64,000 nucleotides of DNA from Crocodylus rhombifer (lineage: Eukaryota; Chordata; Crocodylia; Crocodylidae), in the NCBI GenBank assembly GCA_038503035.1, contig JAVSML010001080.1:1-64000 (forward strand). The letters are read 5' to 3'. How positions within the stretch are numbered: the first letter of the stretch is position 1; every line of letters starts with the position of its first letter. The notes under the pieces were generated by a model. That model was not told where the DNA came from. It ran no database searches and saw only the letters and a list, made by a program, of their open reading frames with translations. Of this stretch, positions 54,901-64,000 are shown piece after piece. The translations under genes were made by a program, and so were the position numbers.

Positions 54901-57654
54901 TGTTCTTACTGCTTGAAGTTAGTCTCCATTTATTTTTCCTTAAAGCTAATATGCTAATCTATAAAAAATGCGCCAAAAGTCCAGTTTTCTAATATCACCA
55001 ATTCTCAAAACAAACAAACAGAAACAAAAAATCTAAGCCAAAGCACTGGACCCCTCTACATGCAGTCCAGACTGCACAGGCAGCCCACAACCTACACAGG
55101 GGCTCTCTAAATTTAATCCACATTTAAAGACAAAATCTAAATCAACTCAGTGGGCTCCTTTGCTGGCAGCCCATAACCCACACAGAGAGCTTTTATTTTT
55201 CTAGTGTGGTCAGTCTATCCGAAGCCATTGTACCCGGGACTACTACCACTGGGTGGTATGCACACCTTTAGATAAACAGACGAACAAACACACAGACGAG
55301 TCTTACTATACAGATAACATAAAACAGATTAATAACTGCAACAAAACAAAAAGGTGCCATTTATACAAAGTGTCTTTTTGATGAGTGAATCTGCTTATAT
55401 AAGCATCTGGCTTCAAGTCACAAAGGTGCTTGTGCTTACGGCTATCGTTTTAATGCTGGGTTCTGACAGATAGCATTTTAAGTACAAGAGCCAAACTCAG
55501 TTTTGATTTTTATTTCTTCCTGCTGTTTGAAAAATCTTAGTAATGCAATGGTACTTGCACACTCACTTACAGAAACTAAGTATTTCCATAATATGTCAAA
55601 CTATAATGAAGATGTTACAGTAAATCATAGAGCACACTTTTGAAGAGGACAGGCAATCTATGGCACATCTTGGAATTTCATTGTTTTTGATATTGCCAAT
55701 TTTATCCTCAACAGAATTTCAAACCAAGTTTGCCATTAAAAGTGAATTATAATGAATAAGTCAGCATGTTTCACATTTGATATCAGCAGAGGCTGAACTT
55801 ATCTGATAACTGAACAGAGACAGCATGAATAGTGCATCCAGTTTCTGGAAGTACTGTACAAACAGCGGAGATGGCAGCTGAATCCACTAGTTCATTCCAA
55901 CCTTAGCCTTTCCTCTGAGGTTGGCAACAAAAAAGATGCCATACTGCTGATGATTTTTGTAACATAGGTGCCTGTTCATTAGGCAATTAACTAAAACTGT
56001 CATATCATCTCACTAGACACCAAACCTCCAGACTATAGATCCTGGACCAGATTTAAACTAATGATTTACAGGTGACAGATCCCATTACCAAATTGCTTGA
56101 GCCATCTATGTGGGCTTGTGCTTTGAACCATGTGATATTTTAGTAATGAATAAAGACTGAGCTCTCTAACTCTCCAGTTCCAAAGATAATCAAGATTTAA
56201 GTTTAGCAGTGGGAACTACAAATAACATATGTAGACTTTCAACTCTATAATTTCATGAAAAACCTATGAAACTGGTTACACATTTGACAAAGATGACAAT
56301 GTTTCAAAAAGACAGTTTATGAGAACTTGCCCAAAGAGCTTTGGGCATACAGCCTTATTCAGTCTGTACTTTTTTGTAATACATTTGCTTAAAATTCAGT
56401 TCTCATATATAATATATTCTTCCAAAAATGTTCTTTCTTTGATCACATTATTCTGTCTGGCTCACAAAAACTCACAAGGATTAAAAATCTTTATGGTGGT
56501 CAGGCATCGAATCAGTATCACCTGCGACTCAAGATATTTCTTACCTTTTAGACTACACAGCCTTTCTGAAGATGAAATAAACTATCTCTTTTTACAAGGC
56601 TTATTGTAACATAAGAAAACAAGAGTGAGAAAGGACATTTTGAGTCATTTTGTTCATACTGTTCTCATCAGAATACTCTTCCCTATGATATATTCAAATG
56701 CTTTCTGCAAACTAAGCTTAAATTAGTTAAACTATGCAGTTTCTCATACTACATCCTAGAAGACAATGTCTCAAATAATTCTAACTTTTAGGAAATCTCC
56801 TGATTTTATATGTTAAGAAACAAATAAATGCATACCTCTTCCTCATTATTAAGCAACATATTTTTCCCATTCCAGTTTTAAATTTCCTTAGCAACTTTGT
56901 CTATATGGAGAAAGTTGTGTGTGTCTAATGGGATAGGGTACTATACATTTGCTTCCTTAGCCCTCCATCAGATGAAGCAGTTAGCCTTATTAGACACTTT
57001 TATTCAGTACAGCTCCATTGAAAGATCTCACCCTAATAGATCTCTTGCTATAGCTTATCAATATTAAACAAGGAATGTCTCAGTTCACACAGTGCCTTCA
57101 AAGGATGCCAAGATGTATCACTGTCCTTAGATTTTCTTTCAGTTGAGCAAGCTGAAGTTATTCAGATTCTCCAGAAACTGTTCACAGAGCCTTAAAAAGT
57201 CTAGGAACGTCTGCCAGACCAGACACTTCAAATGAATAAAAAACCTCCAGAAGCCTGAATCCCTGAGTGATCTATTAATAATGGGAAGGTCTCATTTCTA
57301 TTCGAAACACTCCAAACAATAGAGATACTTCATCATTAGCAGACAGCAAAAACAAAGGAAGTGTTGAATTTCATCCAATGTTCTATCTGTAACAAAACAG
57401 GTATTTTAACCAAAAATGGTCCAAAATTAGAAGCATGAAACCAGCAAAAGTCAAGGAAGTTGAAGATTCATGTCTCAATGAAAAGGCAATAATTTCACAA
57501 ACCTCATAGCAACAATCACTTCTTACAAAGAAGCTACATAACATAGGGTCTCCCAAATATTTCACATGAGATGGATCCAGTCAAAGAGAGACTATGTGGT
57601 GGCCACAGAAGCTAGGGAGAGACATCAAATAGCCTGAGCATAAATTGATTTAAT
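54901..57654. other. No gene; short direct repeats at 55.1-55.2 kb
   Basis: CAGCCCACAACCTACACAGG (55081-55100) and GCAGCCCATAACCCACACAG (55167-55186) form an imperfect direct repeat about 87 bp apart, possibly in a leader or LTR of the adjacent minus-strand remnant. The rest is AT-rich with no supported feature. Confidence 0.45.
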
Positions 57655-58555
57655 CTTGGCAGGTTAGTCTAACCTGGCTAGGCCAAACTGGTTTGGAACT
57701 GAACAGACACCCCCTTTTGGATGAAGAAATTCAAGCACATGCCTGCAGTGACTCAGGCAAGAACCTGGGGGGCTCTAGAGCAGCCTTCCATTCCCTTTCA
57801 CAGTTGAGCTGGGGGGGCACATGGCCAGATCCTGGCAGGATGCTCTGATTAGGGAGGGGTTCCTCCCCACTCCTCTCCCCCCTCCCCTCTCCTCCCAACC
57901 CGCTCCTGACCAGCCCAGCAGGGAGCTAATAACAGCATTTAGTACCTCATCGAGAAAACAAAAGCCTCTCTCATTAGTTAAAGCTCCTCTTAAACAATTT
58001 TTTTCTAGGAAGGGATGTTAGTAGCTGACTTGCTGATTAGCTCCAAAAAGACTTGAGTGGATACTGTCTTGTCTACCTTACACAGACACCTCTCAGCATT
58101 AGCTAGCATACCACATGCTGGCTACCTTCTATGCTGTGTGAGAAGGGAGGGGGGAATCCCTGCTCGAGCAGAGTGTGGTGAGGGAGGGAATGGGGCAAGG
58201 GAAATCCAGGTAGACATTACTCTGCCTGCTGTTTGTGTTGGAGCTCCAGCTAGGGAGCAGAGGGGTGGGGACAGCCCTGCTTTGGAGCAGAAAGCCCTGC
58301 CCAGGGCTGCAAAACATCTGGAATGCTCAGGGACTCTGTTTTGAGGTAAACCAGGAAGGGGTCTGGGACAGACATTGCATAAATGGGTTTGACCCAAATC
58401 AGTTCAGTCTGATACTACATTCAATCAGGTTTATCTCAAGCTGGTTTTAGCCATTTTCAAACTGGTTTATGTGCAGTAAACATCTGTTCTGTTACAGGTT
58501 TAAACCAGTTTCTGATCACTTAAATCGGTTTATATGTACTATCTGTCCCTAGCCA
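57655..58555. repeat. Interspersed repeat, likely DNA transposon
   Basis: A 0.9-kb segment whose right end (58340-58555) contains CAAACTGGTTTATGTGCAGT and AACCAGTTTCTGATCACTTA and is found inverted at 60865-61005 and as a fragment near 36225-36295. The middle is GC-rich, like the other non-autonomous elements here. The left end near GTTAGTCTAACC is a guess. Confidence 0.5.
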
Positions 58556-59149
58556 GATTGCCTTATGAACAAACAGAGCAAGTTGAATCTCTGTATTTTT
58601 GAATAGGAAATACAAGGTTGGGGAATGGGCAAGGGAGAGAGAGAAAAACAAAATTTAAGGTCCAAAATCTTAAATCCAAAACCGAACAGTTCCTTTGAAA
58701 ATTTAAGGTGTTTTGAGGAAAACAGACAGCACTTTTTCCCCAAGGTCTAGTCACAACTCTAGGGACCACCTCTCTTCCTGTGCAAAATCAGGTCACATCC
58801 CTCTAACTACAGCAACTGCTAATATAAACTCATGAGAAACTTGACATCACGAGCCTTTTTACTGCAGTTTAGCAGCTGCAAAAAAGAGGTAAGAATATCA
58901 TGCAACTATCCAGCTATCTGCAGATCACTAATCTTCTGTGAATCACAGGTTAGGAAACTGAGCAGCAAGTGTGCAATTGTAGAATTTACAAGCTATGCCA
59001 ACCCTTTTTCTAAAATGTGTAAAAAATATTTTTGAAAGTGGTCAGTTCAGTTCAGTGCAATACATTTGTAAGTACACTTTAAAGTGTTTATATAGGGATG
59101 AATAGATTTTACGCAATGATGCATACAAGATGGTGGCTACAGCAGATGG
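58556..59149. other. No gene seen
   Basis: AT-rich DNA, no supported feature. Confidence 0.5.
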
Positions 59150-59157
59150 CCAGTGTG

Positions 59158-59888
59158 TAGGGCTGTGCAAAGCTTCAGTCACTATTTGATTCAAATCAGC
59201 CCAATCTGGCAGCCAAATCTCCAAATCTGAATAAAATTGGGGGACCCTTTAATCACTCCAAATCAAATCAGAACCCTCCAAATTGATCTGGAGAGATTCA
59301 GAAAGATTTTATGATTTGGCCATAGTCATAGCATTAAATTTTTTTTCTACATACCTCAAGGTACCAAGCGCAGCTCGTGAATGCTGCAATGGTGAAGCGG
59401 ATGGAGCGCCCCACAAGTGAATGGAGGGCCTCCCTATGTGCTTGGTGGTGAACCCGGAAGTGCACCAGAAGTACTTCTGGCCTACTTCTAGGGTCCCTGT
59501 GTGGCTGAACACTGAGCCAGAGGGGCACTGGAGTGGTCTCCTGTGTGCTCAGCAGCAGAAACAGAGGTAGACCAGAAGTACTTCTGGTCCACTTCCGGGT
59601 TCACCATCAAGCACATGGTGGGGCCCCCCTCACTCCTGTGGGACTTTCCATCTGCCCCACCATCTCAATGTTCACGAGCCGTGCCTGGTACCTCAAGATA
59701 TGTAGAAAAAACATTCAAAGCTTTGTCTGTACCTGAATACTGATTCTCTGAATCAGCATTGAATCTTCAGATTTGAATTCAGCCGAATCAAATTGGGACA
59801 GTGATCCGAATCAACGAATCAAATCACTGTCCCTGATTTGGGCCAAATCTGAATCCGAATCTAATATAACCCATTTTGCACACCCCTA
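59158..59888. mobile_element. Foldback hAT-like element
   Basis: A 731-bp element flanked by CCAGTGTG (59150-59157) and GCAGTGTG (59889-59896), seven of eight matching. The ends TAGGGCTGTGCAAAGC and the reverse complement of TTTTGCACACCCCTA are hAT-like. Inside, 59344-59490 and 59560-59706 are long inverted arms (CTCAAGGTACCAAGCGCAGC against the reverse of CGTGCCTGGTACCTCAAGAT; AACCCGGAAGTGCACCAGAA against the reverse of GGTCCACTTCCGGGTTCACC). The arms make similar unreal peptides on opposite strands. No transposase. Confidence 0.8.
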
Positions 59889-59896
59889 GCAGTGTG

Positions 59897-60864
59897 CTTT
59901 AGCTATATGGCAGCAAAATGGGACTTAGGAAACCTGGATTTTCTTTGTGGCTTTGCCACTGAATTAGTCTATGACTATGGGCATGTCATGCTCTGAATCT
60001 CTCTAGCTCTCATCATTTATTTCACTTATCCATTTAGATTATAAGGTAATAATATTAGACTTTCATTTCGATTATTAAGCAAAAACAAGCAATTCATAAA
60101 TGTATATAGTGTTAATTCCTTTATATACTATTTTCCAATGAGATGGAGGAAAGGTATGAATAATCCATATCCATATATCTGTTGAATGTTTATTATCCTC
60201 CTTAGATTTTCTTATTAGCCTAGTGGAGAAGGGCAAAAGGTTGGGCAGGGAGGCACCTTACAGACTAACTGGTTCAGAAAGACATGAGCATTCATAGGCA
60301 ACAAACAACTTTGTCATCTGCTTAGTGAAAATAATTGGGTGCAAGTTAAAGATTTTTTTAAAATAGTTATACCACATCAGAGTGAAAGGAATGAATAATG
60401 CAGAGGCAGAAGTTCAAGCAGTGATTGGATATGTTTAGTTAGAGCAGAGATAATAGTAACCTCAGGACATTTTGCAAAAGCCTGCAGGTATTTCCTCCCT
60501 CAAACTTACAGAATTTACTTTTAAAATTTTAGTTTCTGTTTTCATTTGTGTGTCTTTTAGTCTTTTAACCAATGTCATTATCGGGTGCAGGGAGCCTGGG
60601 AGGAGAAAGGGAGAGTTCTCATTTCTTTCTATACCCCAAGGTACTAGTAAAAATAGAGAAGACTATTTTTGTGCTTTTGGATTAGGCCCCAACCAATATC
60701 TTTGGCTTTATTCTATTTAAGAGTTCACTAAATAAACAAGCAGGCAGGATTCTAAATTTCCTTCACTCCCATTTGACATTAGGTGAAATAAAAACAAAAC
60801 CAAAAAGGGGCATCTTAGTTTCTGAATGACTAACACATAAGGCTTCATTTCCTCTACCTAGATA
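59897..60864. other. No gene; contains one repeat fragment
   Basis: At about 60240-60325 the minus strand reads as the same repeat found at 63890-63975 (GACAAAGTTGTTTGTTGCCTATGAATG..., ...CTGTAAGGTGCCTCCCTGCCC). Otherwise no supported feature. Confidence 0.55.
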
Positions 60865-62170
60865 GAGTCATAAACATATAAACCAGTTTGAAAATGGCTG
60901 AAACAAGTTTGAGATAAATCTGGTTAAGTGTAACCAGACTTAACTGATTTGGCTCAAACCAGTTTATGCAATGTCTGTCCCAGACCCCTTGCTGGTTAAA
61001 CCAGACATCCCCAGCATCCCAGCATACTCTCTGGGTGGGGCTCTGCTCTGCTCCAGAGCTGGGCTGGCCCCTCCCCTCTGCTCTCTAGCCAAAGCAGGGA
61101 TGGGACATGGCAAGACACCAGGCAGCATAGCCCCATTAAGGCAAAGTGGGCAGGGAGGGTGTTAATTCTTCCCTCCTTCCCCTCCTCCCTCACCACAGCT
61201 GGGGTCTGCCTGGCTGCTGGGGAGAAGAGGGGAGGGGGCTATGGCAGTGGCCCCTGGGGCTGGCAGACCCCAGCTGTGGGGTCAAAGAAGAAGAGGCCAA
61301 AATGAACAGAAGGAGGAATTAACCCTTCTCCCTGCCCCCTTCACCTCAATGGCACCATCCCAGGATGGTTGTCCTTCAGGGCAGGGAGTGGGGCTCTGTT
61401 CTGTGCAGGGAGGGGGAAACCCTTTCCCATCCTTCTTCTCCTCCTAGGGTGGGGAAGGGGGGCTCTGTGGGGCACTGGAGGGTGAATACACTTCCTCCCC
61501 CCCAGGGATGGGAGGGAGGGGCTCTATGTGAGGCAGCCCAGCCCCAGAAGGGGACTCTTTTCCCAATCCTCACTGGCCACGGCAATGGCTGTTACAGCCT
61601 CTCTCCATGCCCTGGCTGGAAAATGCCACACAGAGGCCCCCTTGCCCAAGGGGGACGGGGGCAGGAGCAGGGGGAAGAGTTCCCTTCCCGGGCTGGATCT
61701 GGGCCAGGCAGCTTTGCATAAAGTCCCTCTCCAGTGTTCCCCCACAGGGCTGGGGAGGGGGGGGGCTCTGTGAAGGCTGCCCAGCTCCGGCCCTCACCTT
61801 GGCCACAGCCCCAGAGGGGGACAGTACCCTCCCCCACAGAGTGGGTTGGAGCCGCCGCAGTGCCTCCAAGTGGGCCCAGATAAGCAACTGCCAGTCATGC
61901 ATATTGGGCTGTGCTCACTGACAAGGGAAACAGCTGCCCAGCTTCACTGGCTTTCCTGACACTGACCTGCACCAGCCAGTGGGTGGCCCAGCCCCCATGT
62001 CCTGGCCCAGCCCCACCAAGTGGCTGCTTTAGCTGGATCTGAATTAGGCCAGGCTCAGCCAGGCCATGAGGCTGGGGCCACACCTGGCAGCTTTGGCTCT
62101 GTTAAAGCTTCTCCTCATGGCCCAGCTGGGCTGGGCTGGGGATCACCGCAAAAACCCCACAGACCAGGTC
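60865..62170. repeat. Interspersed repeat with GC-rich core
   Basis: The left 140 bp (ATATAAACCAGTTTGAAAAT to about 61005) is the inverted form of 58340-58500. The remainder to about 62170 is GC-rich with many overlapping frames and no domain. It is likely another copy of the transposon family at 57655-58555, with a much expanded or different core. The right end is not defined. Confidence 0.45.
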
Positions 62171-63065
62171 AATCTGACCATGGAGTAAACTTCCTCCCTG
62201 ATCCCAAATGTGACGATCAGAGTCTGACAGAGAAGCAAAACCTTCTAGCTGGGAACCTCTGGATTTTAAGTCCTAACAGAATAATGGCATGCTCCACTTA
62301 AAACTCTAGGATTGGCTGTGTCTGACACCCAATGCTTCTGAGGAAGGTGAAATCCCACAGGACCAGAAAGGGAAAAATTTGTTTCTGAATTCCTTCCCCT
62401 ATGGTGACCAGCAAAACCCAGAAGCAATGGGTAACCAGACACCCTCCACTCTGCATTGCAACTGGGGACCACAAATAGCTCCAAAATCAGACCCCCCTGA
62501 AATCCCCTTTATGTTATCCTGTTCCTCCCATAAGCTTAATATAGATTCCTTAAATCTTCTTTTTAACCAAGTCAGTTGTGGACCTCTGTTTCATCATCCT
62601 GTTGATGAGCATGGTCCTCTCCAATTTCCTCTTCCAGTCTAATCTCCTGACCTTCCCAACTATTACTCTCACGTGGTACTTCTCGTAATTTATCCCTGAT
62701 TAATGCTTATCAAAACTCTTGAAATCCTCCAATGAAGGAGATTCCACCACTTCTGAAGGCAGCCTACACTGTTTTAACAGCAAAGAGCTTTTTTCCTCTT
62801 AACCAATATAAACCTACTTTACTGCAATTTAAAGCCATTTCTACACACTCTGTCCTCTGAAGAAAGGAAGAAAAGTTGTTCTCCTTTTCTTTACAATAAC
62901 CCTTCAGATATCCAAGAAGGCTTTCATGTCTCCCTTATTTGCCTTCACTGCAGGTTAAGCATGCTTAACTTCCTCTTGTATGGCCTACCATCCAAACTCT
63001 TTATCATTTTTGTTGCCAGCCTTTAGATCCTGTCTAGCTTCTTCACCTTCTTTTCAAAATGCAGA
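62171..63065 (-). mobile_element. Old CR1 LINE fragment, minus strand
   Basis: Diverged CR1 in reverse: CTTCCTCTTGTATGGCCTACCATCC (62969) and ATCATTTTTGTTGCCAGCCT then TTAGATCCTGTCTAGCTTCTTCACCTTC (63003-63050) match the reverse complement of the ORF2 C-terminal region, and 62700-62760 (GAAGGAGATTCCACCACTTC) the region near the ORF end. The part left of about 62590 may be its 3' UTR; that assignment is weaker. Confidence 0.6.
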
Positions 63066-63870
63066 ACTTACATACATGATAACTAAAAAGTATGTGAGAG
63101 AGCTCTTGACATATCTGAAAAAATTTAAGTCAGTGGGGCCTAAAGAAATTCATCCCAGGGTATGGAAGACATCTTGGATTTACCAGCAATAATATTTGTA
63201 TGGATAACAGGATGGGAAAAGGGCTAACAGTGTTCATTTTTAAAAAGATACAAAAGCAGGACTAGGGAAATAGACCAATCAGACTGAATTCAATACCTGG
63301 GAAGTAGAACAAGTTATAAAATAGTCTAATTTATAAACATATGGTGGGGGAAGGAGTGATTAGAAACAGCCAACAAGATTTTATTAGTAACAAATCATGC
63401 TAAACCAATTTAATTTCTCTCTTTGACAGAGTAATTAGTTTACTGAATGATGGAAATACAGTAAACCTAATATAGCTAGGCATCAGTAAGGTTTTTGACA
63501 GTCCCACATGACTTCCACATCAATAAATAGAAGAAATCTAAGCGACATTGAACTACTGTTAAGTGAATGTATCCTTGGTTGAAAGGTATGAATGGATTCA
63601 TATAAGTGGCAGAAAGTCTCAAATGGGGTTTCACAGGGGGTCTGCTCTAGGTTCGTTGCTGTTTAAAATCTGTTTTGATGACTTGGAAATGGGAAGAGAA
63701 AGCCTATCAATCAAGTTTGCAGATGATACAGAATTGTAGAGGCCTACAAAAACTTCAGAGAAAGGATTAGAATTCAAAAAGATCTTGATAAACTGGGCTA
63801 TAAAGAAAAAACATTGAAATTCAACAAAAGACAAATGGAAGGTGCTATACTTGTAGAGGAGAACACAAGT
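63066..63870 (+). mobile_element. Old CR1 LINE fragment, plus strand
   Basis: A diverged plus-strand CR1 covering part of the reverse transcriptase. AAGAAATTCATCCCAGGGT (63144) is the finger-region start. At 63613-63650 the reading S-N-G-V-S-Q-G corresponds to the GVPQG block, and at 63712-63737 the catalytic box reads FADDTEL, intact. Stops and frameshifts are frequent. It abuts the minus-strand CR1 at 63065, so the two copies are head to head. Confidence 0.7.
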
Positions 63871-63884
63871 GAACAAATACAGAA

Positions 63885-63980
63885 ATGTTAGCATCTGACA
63901 AAGTAGGTTATTGCCTATGAAAGCACTTGCCTCTCTGAACCAACTAGCCTCTAAGGTGCTACCCTGCCCTACCTTCTCTA
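63885..63980 (+). repeat. Interspersed repeat fragment
   Basis: GCATCTGACAAAGTAGGTTATTGCC...AACCAACTAGCCTCTAAGGTGCTACCCTGCCC matches, in reverse, 60240-60325. It is a common amniote-type interspersed repeat; the family name is uncertain. Confidence 0.65.
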
Positions 63981-64000
63981 CATCTGCCACCCCCTTCCTC

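Noticed and set aside
59309..59743. Two similar peptides on opposite strands as a duplicated gene
   Set aside because: They arise from the inverted arms of a foldback hAT-like element.
1..64000. CRISPR arrays, tRNA or rRNA genes, bacterial operons
   Set aside because: No regularly spaced repeats, no cloverleaf or rRNA core sequence recognised, and the repeat content is that of a vertebrate nuclear genome.

Overview
The window looks like intergenic or intronic DNA from a reptile, most probably a crocodilian. The evidence is the repeats: many CR1 LINE copies with the 3' end typical of archosaurs and turtles (a GGGAC(C) / TCATC / CCCCCTGCCATGGCAGG block and an 8-bp ATTCTATG-like tail), abundant hAT-type DNA transposon remnants, and a 26-base U2 snRNA-like 5' piece that recalls the snRNA-headed SINEs reported from crocodilians. 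The species call is an inference. There is no bacterial-style gene organisation, no RNA gene I can support as functional, no CRISPR array, and no complete host gene. Two short minus-strand segments (about 9.6 kb and 48.1-48.3 kb) have splice-site context and look like possible host exons; both are weak.

Layout. 1-15 kb is mostly AT-rich unique-looking sequence with three CR1 fragments (1.3, 6.3-7.0 and 11.1 kb); the 6.3 kb copy carries a second, 42-bp CR1 tail nested inside it. 15-25 kb holds several inverted-repeat (MITE-like) elements: 15.3, 19.0, 20.6, 22.1-22.9 and 24.0-24.95 kb, the last flanked by TA. 28.5-30.4 kb is the longest CR1, with a recognisable but broken reverse transcriptase. 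30.45-31.27 kb is a hAT-like element with a perfect 8-bp target-site duplication. 33.3-35.0 and 44.7-46.0 kb are two copies of one hAT-like family, each with a decayed 8-bp duplication; the second has another element nested inside it.

The centrepiece is a 7.5-kb class I (gammaretrovirus-like) provirus at 36538-44024: ATAG duplication, two LTRs, a primer-binding site matching tRNA-His at 17 of 18 positions, gag with a PPPY late motif and one CCHC knuckle, a gag-end TAG, protease, integrase, and an env whose transmembrane subunit is still open with a CX6CC motif. It is dead: there are stops in gag and integrase, frameshifts, loss of reverse transcriptase and RNase H, and a His in place of the second integrase Asp. 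Its protease is also split by a 1315-bp solo LTR of another family, bounded by a perfect GTGAT duplication. The order of events can therefore be read: provirus insertion, later LTR insertion, and recombination of that LTR's parent to a solo copy.

46-64 kb returns to repeat-rich DNA: a foldback at 49.2-49.6 kb, a GC-rich minisatellite-like stretch split by a CR1 tail at 52.6 kb, minus-strand retroviral-looking open segments at 53.4-54.9 kb, a foldback hAT at 59.2-59.9 kb with an 8-bp duplication, related inverted repeats near 58.4 and 60.9 kb, and two opposed CR1 copies at the right edge. I see no interacting gene set. The interest lies in the nested transposon history and a few unassigned elements.
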